This document shows positions 26,445 through 35,933 of a stretch of DNA of 64,000 bases, in pieces. The stretch comes from an uncultured Clostridia bacterium (lineage in GTDB: Bacteria; Bacillota; Clostridia; Christensenellales; Borkfalkiaceae). The stretch spans positions 62,001 to 126,000 of the forward strand of contig CANREM010000001.1 in assembly GCA_947629675.1 (NCBI GenBank). Direction: 5' to 3'. Every line of letters starts with the position of its first letter. Within the stretch, counting starts at the first letter, position 1. The position numbers and the translations under genes are program-made. Below the pieces are notes generated by a model that saw nothing but the letters and a program-made list of their open reading frames with translations, was not told the DNA's origin and searched no databases.

Positions 26445-28469
26445 ATGAAAAAGCGCGTCCTTCTCTCCATACTCACAGGCATCTTTTCGCTCACGCTCGC
26501 GTGCGGGATCGCCGCCTGCAGCAAGGTGGAAGTGCCCGAAAAGCCGAAGGGGGAACTCTGGTCCATGCAGCGCGTATATGCCGAGGCAAAGGACCTTGGC
26601 TTTGAGGGCAGCCTCGAAGAACTCATCGCCATGTTCAAGGGTGATACGGGCGAGGACGGCCGCGGCATCACCGATATGAAGCTCGATGCGAACGGCAACC
26701 TCATCGTGACCTATTCAGACGGAAGCAAGCAAAACATCGGCAAGATCGTCGGCGCAACCGGGCAGCAAGGCCCCCAAGGCGAACAGGGTGAACAGGGTGA
26801 ACAAGGTCCCCAAGGCCCCCAAGGGGAGCAAGGGGAGCAAGGCGAACAAGGCCCCGCAGGTCCCCAAGGCCCCGCAGGTCCCCAAGGCCCCGCAGGTCCC
26901 CAGGGCCCCGCAGGTCCCCAGGGCGAAAAGGGTGAGGACGGCAAAGACGGTGCCGACGGTAAGAGTGCCTATGAGCTTTGGCTGGAAAATGGGCATACAG
27001 GTTCCGAAGAGGACTTCTTCGACTGGCTTCGCGGCGAAGGCGGCGAAGGCGCGGCGGAAGATGGCACGCAGGGGCTTTCCTACCGAATGAGAAAGAATGC
27101 CGAGGGCGATTACATGGTTGTCGTGGGGATCGGAACGGCTTGGGAGGCGGACATCGTCATCCCCGAAGAATGGCACGGCTACCCCGTCAGGGAGATCGCA
27201 GACGAGGCATTTTCAGGGGATGGGTACCTTTCGAGCGTCATCCTTCCCGTTTCCCTTCAAATCATCGGAAACAATGCTTTTGACGGCTGCACCTCCCTTG
27301 AAAAAGTCTACTACATGTCCACGCCGAGCGCGTGGCAGGCTCTCGGTGTGACTGCCGAAAACAACGGAACGCTTGCCGCGACACCATGCTATTTTTTCTC
27401 GGCGGATATGCCCGAGGCAGAGCAGTGGGAGGAGAGCGAGCATTGGTGGCATTTTGGCAAAACGGGCGAGATCGAAGAGTATGTAAAACCCGAAGAGCCA
27501 GCGTTTGCGGAACTCAACATCTACTTCCCCGAACTCGGCAACAGCAACGCGGGGGACTGCACCCTCATCAAGGTGGGGGAGACGGAAGTCCTCATTGACG
27601 CGGGTTCCAAGCGCGGCTGTGCGGCGACCCTCGTTCCCTTCATTCAAAAATATTGCACGGACGGAGTTCTCGAATATGTTATCGCGACGCACGCCCACGA
27701 GGACCATATCGCCGCATTCGTGGGAAACAGCGGCACAGATGGTATTTTTGCGAATTTCGAGTGTAAGACGATCATCGACTACGCAAGATCGGAATCGACC
27801 TCCAAAATCAGACAGGACTATGAGCGGCTCCGCGACGAGGAAGTTTCCACCACCGCGGGCGCAGTCCACTACACCGCCTTGCAGTGCTGGAACAACGAGG
27901 GCGGCGCACAGCGCAGTTATGAGCTTGCCGAGGGCGTCACGATGAACATCCTCTATCAAAAGTACTATGAGACCAAAATTTCAGGAGAAAACAACTATTC
28001 TGTCTGCATGCTCTTATCGCAGGGGGAGAACCACTTCCTCTTCACGGGAGATTTGGAAAAGGAAGGGGAGGAGAGCCTTGTCGAGAGCAACGACCTTCCC
28101 CAAGTGAAACTCTTCAAGGCAGGGCACCACGGGAGCAAGACCTCTTCGAATGAGATTTTGCTTGAAAAAATCATGCCCGAGATCATCTGCGTCCCCTGCT
28201 GTGCGGGCAGGGGAGAATACACGACAACTCAGGAGAACACCTTCCCCACGCAGGAGACGATCAACCGCCTTGCAAAGTACACCAAGAACATCTACGTGCC
28301 CACCATGACCGCGGATACGGAAAGCGGCTACGTCTCCATGAACGGCAACATCACGGTGACCTCTTCCGTGAGCGGCGTCACCGTCACGGGAAGCAACAAC
28401 AGTACGATCTTAAAGGACACCGAGTGGTTCAAATCCAACCGCACCTGGCCCTCCTACGGTGTGGTGTAG
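26445..28469 (+). CDS. Lipoprotein with collagen-like repeats, LRR cap and ComEC-like metallo-beta-lactamase domain
   Basis: 674 aa from the ATG at 26445 (GGGGGAG upstream). Lipobox IAAC (Cys25). Residues about 30-65 carry a [19 protein letters not shown] motif; about 104-165 are Gly-X-Y triplets ([12 protein letters not shown]) encoded by 18-bp tandem repeats; then [21 protein letters not shown]; an LRR_5 stretch with a HWWHF cap (about 200-350); and from about 365 a metallo-beta-lactamase fold like the ComEC/Rec2 extracellular hydrolase: THAHEDH (HxHxDH), [11 protein letters not shown] and [11 protein letters not shown]. The metal ligands look intact. Likely an exposed nuclease or phosphodiesterase held on a collagen-like stalk; the substrate is inference. 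Confidence 0.8.
   Translation: MKKRVLLSILTGIFSLTLACGIAACSKVEVPEKPKGELWSMQRVYAEAKDLGFEGSLEELIAMFKGDTGEDGRGITDMKLDANGNLIVTYSDGSKQNIGKIVGATGQQGPQGEQGEQGEQGPQGPQGEQGEQGEQGPAGPQGPAGPQGPAGPQGPAGPQGEKGEDGKDGADGKSAYELWLENGHTGSEEDFFDWLRGEGGEGAAEDGTQGLSYRMRKNAEGDYMVVVGIGTAWEADIVIPEEWHGYPVREIADEAFSGDGYLSSVILPVSLQIIGNNAFDGCTSLEKVYYMSTPSAWQALGVTAENNGTLAATPCYFFSADMPEAEQWEESEHWWHFGKTGEIEEYVKPEEPAFAELNIYFPELGNSNAGDCTLIKVGETEVLIDAGSKRGCAATLVPFIQKYCTDGVLEYVIATHAHEDHIAAFVGNSGTDGIFANFECKTIIDYARSESTSKIRQDYERLRDEEVSTTAGAVHYTALQCWNNEGGAQRSYELAEGVTMNILYQKYYETKISGENNYSVCMLLSQGENHFLFTGDLEKEGEESLVESNDLPQVKLFKAGHHGSKTSSNEILLEKIMPEIICVPCCAGRGEYTTTQENTFPTQETINRLAKYTKNIYVPTMTADTESGYVSMNGNITVTSSVSGVTVTGSNNSTILKDTEWFKSNRTWPSYGVV
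26756..26940 (+). repeat. Tandem repeats encoding collagen-like Gly-X-Y triplets
   Basis: A GGTGAACAG-type 9-bp unit and then four near-identical 18-bp units (CCCCAAGGCCCCGCAGGT) in the reading frame. Such in-frame repeats can gain or lose units and so change stalk length. Confidence 0.85.
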
Positions 28470-28930
28470 TGATCCCTCGTTTCGCTCCAAGATGAGGGAG
28501 AACGAGCCCCGTGTCAAACGTGTCATTCCGAGCCGCCAAAGCGGCGAGTGAATCCCCTTATACGAAGTCCGCGGTGTGGTAAGCGTCATTCCGAGCCGCC
28601 AAAGCGGCGGGTGAATCCCATTATACGAAGTCCGCGGTGTGGTAAGCGTCATTCCGAGCCGCCAAAGCGGCGAGCGAATCCCCTTATACGAAGTCCAAAC
28701 GCTTTAATCACGTCACCCTCATTGTCGAAGGGTGACGCATTGTTTACTATAGGTCATGCTTCGCCACGGCTTAGAATAACGCGCGATCCCCGAGGGGATT
28801 CTCTCGGCTCTGCGAGCCTCGGAATGGCGCGCTTACCGCCATCTGCGATCGCATTTCCCCCACCCGTCGCCTTTTTCTTCTACCAAAGCAAAAACGGGCA
28901 TATTTTTTGCAAAAAACAGCCTTGAAAGGC
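28470..28930. repeat. Intergenic region with three tandem 63-bp A-type units
   Basis: The unit GTCATTCCGAGCCGCC...TACGAAGTCC starts at 28522, 28585 and 28648 (exact 63-bp period, few differences). Each contains the small stem CCGC-CAAA-GCGG. After them lies a hairpin GTCACCCT...AGGGTGAC (about 28713-28736) and an inverted A-type arm (28790-28830). No gene in 28470-29004. Confidence 0.8.
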
Positions 28931-28959
28931 TTGTCATTTCGCTTGCAATCGTGTATAAT
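28931..28959 (+). promoter_or_regulatory. ppdK promoter
   Basis: TTGTCA (28931-28936), 17-nt spacer, TATAAT (28954-28959); ATG 45 nt later. Confidence 0.8.
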
Positions 28960-29004
28960 CTCTTTTGGTAATAAAATCGTAATCTATTCAGGAGGAACTA
29001 TTAC

Positions 29005-31647
29005 ATGGCTAAAAAGTATTGCTATCTGTTCACCGAAGGCAACGCGCACATGCGCGAACTCCTCGGCGGAAAGGGCGCGAACCTCGCGGAGATGACGAAC
29101 ATCGGACTTCCCGTCCCGCAGGGCTTCACCATCACCACGGAGGCTTGCACGCAGTACTATGAGGACGGCAGGCAGATCAATCCCGAGATCCAGGCCGAGA
29201 TCATGGAGTACATCGACAAGATGGAGCATATCACCGGCAAGAAGTTCGGCGATAAAGAAAATCCTCTTCTCGTCTCCGTCCGTTCGGGTGCCCGCGCTTC
29301 CATGCCCGGCATGATGGACACCATCTTGAACCTCGGCCTCAACGAGGAGGTCGTCGAGGTCATCTCCAAGAAGTCGGGCAATCCCCGCTGGGCGTGGGAC
29401 TGCTACAGGAGATTCATCCAGATGTTCTCCGACGTCGTCATGGAGGTCGGCAAGAAGTATTTCGAAGCTCTCATCGACAAAATGAAGGAGCAGAAAGGCG
29501 TCAAGCAGGACGTCGAACTCAACGCCGACGACCTCAAGGCTCTCGCCAACCAGTTCAAGGCAGAGTATAAAAACCAGCTCGGCAAGGACTTCCCCTCCGA
29601 TCCCAAGGAACAGCTCTTTGAGGCGATCAAGGCCGTGTTCCGTTCCTGGGACAACCCCCGCGCAAACGTCTACCGTATGGACCACGACATCCCGTATAGC
29701 TGGGGCACGGCGGTCAATGTGCAGATGATGGCGTTCGGCAACATGGGCGACAACTGCGGCACGGGCGTTGCGTTCACCCGCAATCCCGCTACGGGCGAAA
29801 AGGGCCTCATGGGCGAATTCCTCACCAACGCACAGGGCGAGGACGTCGTCGCGGGCGTCCGCACTCCCATGCCCATCTCCAAGATGGCGGAAGTTTTCCC
29901 CGAAGTTTACAAACAGTTCCAGAATGTCTGCAACATTCTCGAGAACCACTATCACGATATGCAGGATATGGAGTTCACCGTCGAGAACGAGAAGCTCTAT
30001 ATGCTCCAGACGCGTAACGGCAAGCGCACGGCGGCCGCGGCCATCAAGATCGCTTGCGACCTCATCGACGAGGGCATGATCACCGAACAGGAAGCCCTCA
30101 TGCAGATCGATGCGAAGTCCCTCGACATGCTCCTTCACCCGCAGTTTGACCCGAAGGCACTCAAAGAGGCGGACAAGAACATCGTCGGCAAGGGCATCGC
30201 GGCTTCCCCCGGCGCGGCGGCAGGTTCCATCGTGTTCACCGCGGAGGACGCCGTCAAGGAAGGCAAGGCGGGCAAGAAGGTCGTCCTCGTCCGTCTGGAG
30301 ACTTCCCCCGAAGACATCGAGGGCATGAAGTTTGCACAGGGCATCCTCACCGTCCGCGGCGGGCAGACCTCGCACGCGGCAGTCGTTGCCCGCGGCATGG
30401 GGACCTGCTGCGTCTCCGGTTGCGGCGACATCAAGATGGATGAAGAGAACAAGTGCTTCACCCTCGCAGGGAAAGTTTATCACGAGGGCGACAGCCTCTC
30501 CCTCGACGGCTCCACGGGCAACATCTACGATTGCCTCATCCCCACCGTTCCCGCAGATCCCAACAGCGGATACTTCGGAAGGATCATGGAGCTTGCCGAC
30601 AAATATAAGGCACTCGGCGTCCGCACGAATGCGGATACCCCCAAGGATGCAAGGCAGGCCGCGGCGTTCGGCGCACAGGGCATCGGCCTCTGCCGTACGG
30701 AGCATATGTTCTTCGATCCCGCAAGGATCGGAGCATTCCGCGAGATGATCTGCGCGGACACGAAGGAGGAGCGCGAGAAGGCACTTCTCAAGATCGAGCC
30801 GATGCAGCAGGCAGACTTCGAAGGCCTCTTCGAAGCACTCGGCGGCCAGCCCGTCACCATCCGTTTCCTCGACCCGCCGCTCCATGAGTTCGTTCCCACC
30901 GAGGAGGAGGACATCGCCGCCCTCGCCAAGGCGCAGAAGAAGACCGTTCAGGAGATCAAGCAGATCATCTCCGACCTCCACGAATTCAACCCCATGATGG
31001 GCCACCGCGGGTGCCGTCTCTGCGTCACCTATCCCGAGATCGCCGTCATGCAGACGAGGGCCGTCATGAAGGCCGCCATCGCCGTTGCAAAACGCCATAA
31101 GGATTGGAAGGTCGTGCCCGAGATCATGATCCCGCTCACCGGCGAAGTCAAGGAATACAAGTTCGTCAAGGACATCGTCGTCAGGACCGCGGAAGAGGTC
31201 ATCAAGTCCAAGCACAAGAAGATCAAGTACGAAGTGGGTACCATGATCGAGATCCCGCGCGCCGCACTCACCGCGGACCAGATCGCAAAGGAAGCCGACT
31301 TCTTCTGCTTCGGCACCAACGACCTCACCCAGATGACCTTCGGCTTCTCCCGCGACGACGCAGGCAAGTTCCTTCCCGCCTACTATCAGAACAAGATCTA
31401 TGAGAGCGACCCGTTCGCAAGGCTCGACACGACCGGCGTCGGCCAGCTCATGGAGATGGCAGTCAAGAAGGGGAAGAAGGGCAACAAGAAGCTCCACCTC
31501 GGCATCTGCGGCGAACACGGCGGCGACCCTTCGTCCATCGAGTTCTGCCACAACATCGGCCTCACCTACGTCTCCTGCTCGCCCTACCGCGTCCCGATCG
31601 CCCGCCTTGCAGCCGCGCAATCCAACATCAAGAATCCGAGAAAGTAA
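29005..31647 (+). CDS. ppdK: Pyruvate, phosphate dikinase
   Basis: 880 aa, the usual length. The N-terminal nucleotide-binding domain starts with LLGGKGANLAEM and has SVRSGARASMPGMMDTILNLG; the swivelling domain has the phospho-His in GGQTSHAAVVARGMG (His457); the C-terminal PEP/pyruvate barrel has GLCRTEHMF, the FGTNDLTQMTFGFSRDD stretch and the GICGEHGGDP motif with the catalytic Cys. It interconverts ATP, phosphate and pyruvate with AMP, PPi and PEP, and in anaerobes often works glycolytically to make extra ATP. AGGAGG precedes the ATG. Single gene with its own promoter. Confidence 0.97.
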   Translation: MAKKYCYLFTEGNAHMRELLGGKGANLAEMTNIGLPVPQGFTITTEACTQYYEDGRQINPEIQAEIMEYIDKMEHITGKKFGDKENPLLVSVRSGARASMPGMMDTILNLGLNEEVVEVISKKSGNPRWAWDCYRRFIQMFSDVVMEVGKKYFEALIDKMKEQKGVKQDVELNADDLKALANQFKAEYKNQLGKDFPSDPKEQLFEAIKAVFRSWDNPRANVYRMDHDIPYSWGTAVNVQMMAFGNMGDNCGTGVAFTRNPATGEKGLMGEFLTNAQGEDVVAGVRTPMPISKMAEVFPEVYKQFQNVCNILENHYHDMQDMEFTVENEKLYMLQTRNGKRTAAAAIKIACDLIDEGMITEQEALMQIDAKSLDMLLHPQFDPKALKEADKNIVGKGIAASPGAAAGSIVFTAEDAVKEGKAGKKVVLVRLETSPEDIEGMKFAQGILTVRGGQTSHAAVVARGMGTCCVSGCGDIKMDEENKCFTLAGKVYHEGDSLSLDGSTGNIYDCLIPTVPADPNSGYFGRIMELADKYKALGVRTNADTPKDARQAAAFGAQGIGLCRTEHMFFDPARIGAFREMICADTKEEREKALLKIEPMQQADFEGLFEALGGQPVTIRFLDPPLHEFVPTEEEDIAALAKAQKKTVQEIKQIISDLHEFNPMMGHRGCRLCVTYPEIAVMQTRAVMKAAIAVAKRHKDWKVVPEIMIPLTGEVKEYKFVKDIVVRTAEEVIKSKHKKIKYEVGTMIEIPRAALTADQIAKEADFFCFGTNDLTQMTFGFSRDDAGKFLPAYYQNKIYESDPFARLDTTGVGQLMEMAVKKGKKGNKKLHLGICGEHGGDPSSIEFCHNIGLTYVSCSPYRVPIARLAAAQSNIKNPRK

Positions 31648-31936
31648 GATCTCGGCGGGAGACACAGCGGACCGCGAGTGGAAGAGAACAGAATAGCGTT
31701 CTGCTATATGAGGCGTTCAAAAAAGCTACCGCGCAAGCCAACAAAGAACCTGAAAGTTGTATAGCAAGCCTTCCCCCTTTTGGGGGAAGGTGTCGCTTTA
31801 TAATGAAAGAAAGGCTATCGCATTTCATGAGCCAAAACGGATATATCATGTCGGGAGATCGGAACTTACCAATAATGAGCGCACCTATTTCGTGGGCAAG
31901 TTTAATGTATGATTTTTGATAAAGGAAAGACGTGTA
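31648..31936 (+). other. Spacer with a B-like hairpin and a short open stretch before the helicase gene
   Basis: CCTTCCCCC/GGGGGAAGG at about 31769-31791 can end ppdK transcription. From 31802 to 31912 one frame is open for 36 codons (ending ERTYFVGKFNV then TGA) and looks more protein-like than chance, perhaps the 3' remnant of a lost gene; another frame (31803-31919) reads MKERLSHFMSQNGY and runs into the helicase leader. Neither can be assigned. Confidence 0.35.
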
Positions 31937-34642
31937 ATGGATCTGGATCAGTTGATTATTGTCAAAGGGGAAGATAAGACCGCTTCAATAGAGGAGCTGT
32001 TTTTCGACGCGAAAAAACGTGTCGTATATGTTACTTATTCCAACGGGAAGAGCTACCCTTATAGATCGGACGACCTGCAAGTATTCAAGAATCCGAGTAT
32101 TGTGTCAGTTGCGGATAAGCGCGTCTACCATGGTGATTCGCTCGAAATTGATGCGGAAACGGTGCAGATCTTCGGAAGATATTGCAGGATCATCAGCAAG
32201 AGCGGAAGGACCAAGCTTTTTCTTTTTGACGAGATCAAGATCGTCCGTTCCATGTTGGAAAACGGGAGGTGTGAAAGCCGATTTCTTTATTTGAAGGAGC
32301 TCGCCGATGCGACCGGTCTGTACAACGAAAACGGACAGAATATTCTTGCATCCTATTATGATAAAATCGATTATGTAAGTAGTGAAAGCGTATTGGCAGA
32401 CTTTTTGAACGGAATGGTCGTCAAACCGTCCGCATCGGTCATAGGCAGGGCTATTTATCCTTTCGGCATAAATTCCAGCCAAAAGCAGGCAGTCGATAAT
32501 GCGCTTTCTGCCAAGATCAGCTTCATCGAAGGTCCTCCCGGCACCGGGAAGACACAGACTATACTCAACATCATTGCTAACGCCGTGATACGAGGAAAAA
32601 GCGTGGCTGTGGTTTCCGGCAATAACTCCGCGACGGCAAACGTCTATGAGAAATTGCAGAAATACGGAATAGGCTTTCTCGCCGCGCAACTTGGGAATAC
32701 TGATAATAAGAATAAGTTCTTTGAACATCAGGCCGTTCTTCCCAATCTTTCGGATTGGGCGAAAAAAGTGGACAGTGTTTATTTAGACAAGACACTTAAT
32801 GAGCTGGAAACAAAAATGAAACAGCGCAATCATTTAGCGGAACTGCTCGCGGAGGAGGATGCTCTCAAAAAAGAAAAACTCCATTTCGACGACTATTACG
32901 CCACACTTAAAGTCCATTCCCTACCGCCGATCTTTCCGGAGAGCCTGTCTCCGCAAAAAATATTGAGCTTTGCCCAGGAATACGAATGGCTCTCTTCTTC
33001 CGGTAAAAAGATTGGTCTTTTCAAGAAGATTGCAATGCGCTTGACATATAGAGTAAAAAGGATGAAATTTTCCGCTGACTTCAAAGAAATCTCTGCGCAC
33101 TGTCAACGGTCTTTTTACGAAAGGCGGCTGAAAATCCTTTCCGATGAGCGCAGGCAATTGGAAAACGAACTGGCGATTTTCAATTTTGAAGAAAAGCTGA
33201 AAGAATATGTCGAACTCTCCATGCGCTTCTTCCAAAATCACCTCTATAAGCGGTATAAGGATCGCATGCGTCGCATTTATTCCGCCAACGATTTGTTTTT
33301 TCATCCGGAAGAATTCATCGACGACTTTCCTGTAGTGTTGAGTACGACCTACTCGCTCAGTTCCTGCCTTTCCCCTAAATTTTCTTACGATTACGTCATT
33401 ATAGATGAATCTTCGCAGGTCGATCTGGCGACGGGTGCGCTTGCGCTGTCCTGTGCAAAGAGGGCGGTGATCGTCGGAGACTTAAAGCAACTTCCGAACG
33501 TTGTGAACGCAGAGCAAAGAAAGTTGACGGAAGCGATCTTTTCTCGGTACAATTTACCCAAAGCCTACCGCTACCACGATCACAGTTTGCTTTCGTCGAT
33601 GATCGAACTTTTTCCCAAGGCCCCCAGAGTTCTGTTGAGAGAGCATTACCGTTGCCATCCCGAGATTATCGGATTTTGCAATCAGATGTTTTACGGACAA
33701 GAGCTTATCATTATGACGGAAAATCGTTCGTCCAATCAAACTATGGCGGTTTATAAGACTGTTGCGGGAAATCTGGCGAGAGGACATATCAATAAAAGGC
33801 AGATCGATGTGATCGCGAAAGAGGTGATCGAGAAGCAAAAATTGAACTTGTGGGATAACTCCGTTGGGATCGTTACACCTTACCGTGCCCAAGCGGAGCT
33901 ACTTCAAAAGCAATTTGAAGGTACAACTGTCAAGGCGGATACGGTCGATAAATTCCAGGGACAGGAACGCAACGTAATGATCTTATCGACGGTGGATAAC
34001 GAAATTAGCGAGTTTGTCTCCGATCCGAACCGTCTGAATGTCGCTGTTTCTCGCGCGAAGGATAAGTTTATCGTGGTAACGGATGGCAACGACAACGATA
34101 AAGATTCGCCGATCCATGAATTGATAGAGTATATCCGTTATCACAACCACGAGATCATCAATAGCAAGATCAATTCCGTGTTCGACTGCTTGTATGAGGT
34201 CAACAGCAAGGCAAGAGAGGAGATTTTGCGAAAATACGGAAGGGTAAGCCAATTTGACAGCGAAAACCTTGCCTTTATTATGATAAAACAAACACTTAAG
34301 GAGAATTCTTACACACATCTCGGCGTGGCAATGCATGTTCCGTTCAGATCTTTGTTAGGCGATCTGTCGGGTTTAAGCGAGCGCGAGCGTTTCTTTTCGA
34401 CAAACGATTGGACGCATGTAGATTTTTTGATCTATTCAAAAGTGACGCACTTGCCCGTGCTCGTGATCGAAGTGGACGGGTTTGTGTTTCATAATAATGA
34501 AAGGCAAAAAGAACGGGATGGGCTAAAAGATTCGATTCTCGCAAAATATTGCATTCCCATTTTGCGGTTAAACACAACTGACAGCAGAGAAAAGGAACGA
34601 ATCCGTGAAAGATTGCGCGAAACGGTATCGCCTCGATCATGA
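31937..34642 (+). CDS. Superfamily 1 helicase (Dna2/NAM7-Upf1 type) with C-terminal PD-(D/E)XK nuclease-like domain
   Basis: 901 aa from the ATG at 31937 (AAAGGAAAG ahead; a TTG at 31916 is possible). Residues 1-175 are an unrecognised N-terminal region. Walker A GPPGTGKT at 199-206, Walker B with DESSQ at about 490, motif III GDLKQLP, then DKFQGQERNV and LNVAVSRAKDKF (motifs V, VI). Residues about 820-890 (HVDFLIY, VLVIEVDG, ERDGLKDSILAKYCIPILRLNT) match the DUF2726/Vsr-like restriction-endonuclease fold. GC content is clearly lower than the flanking genes, a sign of transfer. Single-gene helicase-nuclease proteins are often anti-phage; that role is inference. Confidence 0.82.
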   Translation: MDLDQLIIVKGEDKTASIEELFFDAKKRVVYVTYSNGKSYPYRSDDLQVFKNPSIVSVADKRVYHGDSLEIDAETVQIFGRYCRIISKSGRTKLFLFDEIKIVRSMLENGRCESRFLYLKELADATGLYNENGQNILASYYDKIDYVSSESVLADFLNGMVVKPSASVIGRAIYPFGINSSQKQAVDNALSAKISFIEGPPGTGKTQTILNIIANAVIRGKSVAVVSGNNSATANVYEKLQKYGIGFLAAQLGNTDNKNKFFEHQAVLPNLSDWAKKVDSVYLDKTLNELETKMKQRNHLAELLAEEDALKKEKLHFDDYYATLKVHSLPPIFPESLSPQKILSFAQEYEWLSSSGKKIGLFKKIAMRLTYRVKRMKFSADFKEISAHCQRSFYERRLKILSDERRQLENELAIFNFEEKLKEYVELSMRFFQNHLYKRYKDRMRRIYSANDLFFHPEEFIDDFPVVLSTTYSLSSCLSPKFSYDYVIIDESSQVDLATGALALSCAKRAVIVGDLKQLPNVVNAEQRKLTEAIFSRYNLPKAYRYHDHSLLSSMIELFPKAPRVLLREHYRCHPEIIGFCNQMFYGQELIIMTENRSSNQTMAVYKTVAGNLARGHINKRQIDVIAKEVIEKQKLNLWDNSVGIVTPYRAQAELLQKQFEGTTVKADTVDKFQGQERNVMILSTVDNEISEFVSDPNRLNVAVSRAKDKFIVVTDGNDNDKDSPIHELIEYIRYHNHEIINSKINSVFDCLYEVNSKAREEILRKYGRVSQFDSENLAFIMIKQTLKENSYTHLGVAMHVPFRSLLGDLSGLSERERFFSTNDWTHVDFLIYSKVTHLPVLVIEVDGFVFHNNERQKERDGLKDSILAKYCIPILRLNTTDSREKERIRERLRETVSPRS

Positions 34643-34702
34643 GCATAAGAGCAACAAGCACAAAGAAGCGGTGCCCGTTTGGGTGCCGCTTCGCTTAAAA
34701 TT

Positions 34703-35866
34703 TTATTCCACTCTCAGCACGAAAAATTTCAGATACTGTGTTTCGTCGGCGGCGAGGAGGGCGGGGTGGTCGGGGGCCTGCGAGCGCGTCTCCACGCACT
34801 GCACCCTTCTTCCAGACCGTCGTGCGGCCTCGGCGAGCATCTTCTCGAACATCGCCATCGTGACGAAGTGCGAGCAGGAGGAACTCACGAGATACCCGCC
34901 GGGCTTCACGAGCTTCAGTCCCAAGAGGTTGATGTCGAGATACCCCTTCAAAGCGTCCTTGACCTCGGCGGCGGATTTGCAGAAGGCGGGCGGGTCTAAA
35001 ATGACACAATCGAAGCTCCTCTTTTGGGCATGGTATGCCCGAAGAAGTTCAAAGGCGTCCCCGCACACCGTCTCCACATTGGCAAAACCGTTGAGCGCGG
35101 CGTTGCGCTTTACGTTCTCGAGGGCGAAGGGGGAGGCGTCGAGCGCGGTCACATGCTCCGCGGAAAGGGCGGCGTTCATCGAAAAGCCCCCGCTGTTGCA
35201 AAAGCAGTCCAGAACCTCCCCGCGGGCGTAGCGGCGGACGGCGAACCTGTTCTCCTTTTGGTCGAGAAAATAGCCCGTCTTTTGCCCGTTTTTGAGGTCT
35301 ACGGCCATTTTCAGCCCGTTTTCCTCGATCTCCACCCAGTCGGGGACCTCGCCGTATAAAAGCCCCGTCTCCTCGGGCAGCCCCTCCTTTTTGCGGACGG
35401 CAACGTCCGAACGCTCCCAAATGCCTTTGGGGGAAAATTCCTCGACGAGAGCTTTGACGATGATCTCCTTCCTAAGATACACCCCGAGGGAGAGGAGCTG
35501 CACCGAGAGATAGTCGCCGTATTTATCGACGATGAGGGCGGGAAGAGCGTCCGCCTCGGCAAAGACGGCACGGTAAGCGCAGCTGTATCCGAGTGCCTTC
35601 CGGTAGGAATTTGCGGCATGGATGCGGGCATGGTATAGCCCGAAGCCGTCCTCCTCGCTCCCGCGGATGAAAATGCGCACCAAAATTTTGGAGGCATGGT
35701 TGATGTAGCCCTTGCCGATGAAGCGGCCGTCGAAGGCGCGCACCGTCGCGAGCGCCCCGTTCTTGTCCTTGCCCTCGATGCGGGCGACCTCGTTGGCATA
35801 CACCCACGGATGTCCCGCCAAAACGCGCTTTTCTTCCCCTTTCTTGAGAATGACTTCGTAAGACAT
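34703..35866 (-). CDS. Class I SAM-dependent rRNA methyltransferase, RlmI/YccW type (23S rRNA m5C)
   Basis: 387 aa from the ATG at 35866. Residues 1-75 form a PUA domain (VILKKGEEKRVLAGHPWVYANEV) and the central and C-terminal parts a Rossmann methyltransferase (VLDCFCNSGGFSMNAAL, VTALDASPFALENVKRNAALNG, DCVILDPPAFCKS, SSCSHFV). This matches RlmI, which methylates cytosine in 23S rRNA; the exact base is not provable here. Its -10 box ends 6 nt before ATG with GGGAG in between, so the transcript probably starts at the ATG. It converges on the helicase gene. Confidence 0.87.
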   Translation of the reverse strand: MSYEVILKKGEEKRVLAGHPWVYANEVARIEGKDKNGALATVRAFDGRFIGKGYINHASKILVRIFIRGSEEDGFGLYHARIHAANSYRKALGYSCAYRAVFAEADALPALIVDKYGDYLSVQLLSLGVYLRKEIIVKALVEEFSPKGIWERSDVAVRKKEGLPEETGLLYGEVPDWVEIEENGLKMAVDLKNGQKTGYFLDQKENRFAVRRYARGEVLDCFCNSGGFSMNAALSAEHVTALDASPFALENVKRNAALNGFANVETVCGDAFELLRAYHAQKRSFDCVILDPPAFCKSAAEVKDALKGYLDINLLGLKLVKPGGYLVSSSCSHFVTMAMFEKMLAEAARRSGRRVQCVETRSQAPDHPALLAADETQYLKFFVLRVE

Positions 35867-35872
35867 ACTCCC

Positions 35873-35901
35873 ATTATATCGCAACTTTTTTCAAATGTAA
35901 A
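35873..35901 (-). promoter_or_regulatory. Promoter of the rlmI-like gene (leaderless geometry)
   Basis: Minus strand TTTACA (35901-35896), 17-nt spacer, TATAAT (35878-35873), 6 nt, ATG at 35866. Confidence 0.75.
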
Positions 35902-35933
35902 GCGGGAAGAGAGGGGGGGATGATAATGGGGGC

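Noticed and set aside
28522-28700. Possible CRISPR array (three repeats, 63-bp period)
   Set aside because: There are no unique spacers; whole 63-bp units are repeated, and no cas gene is near.
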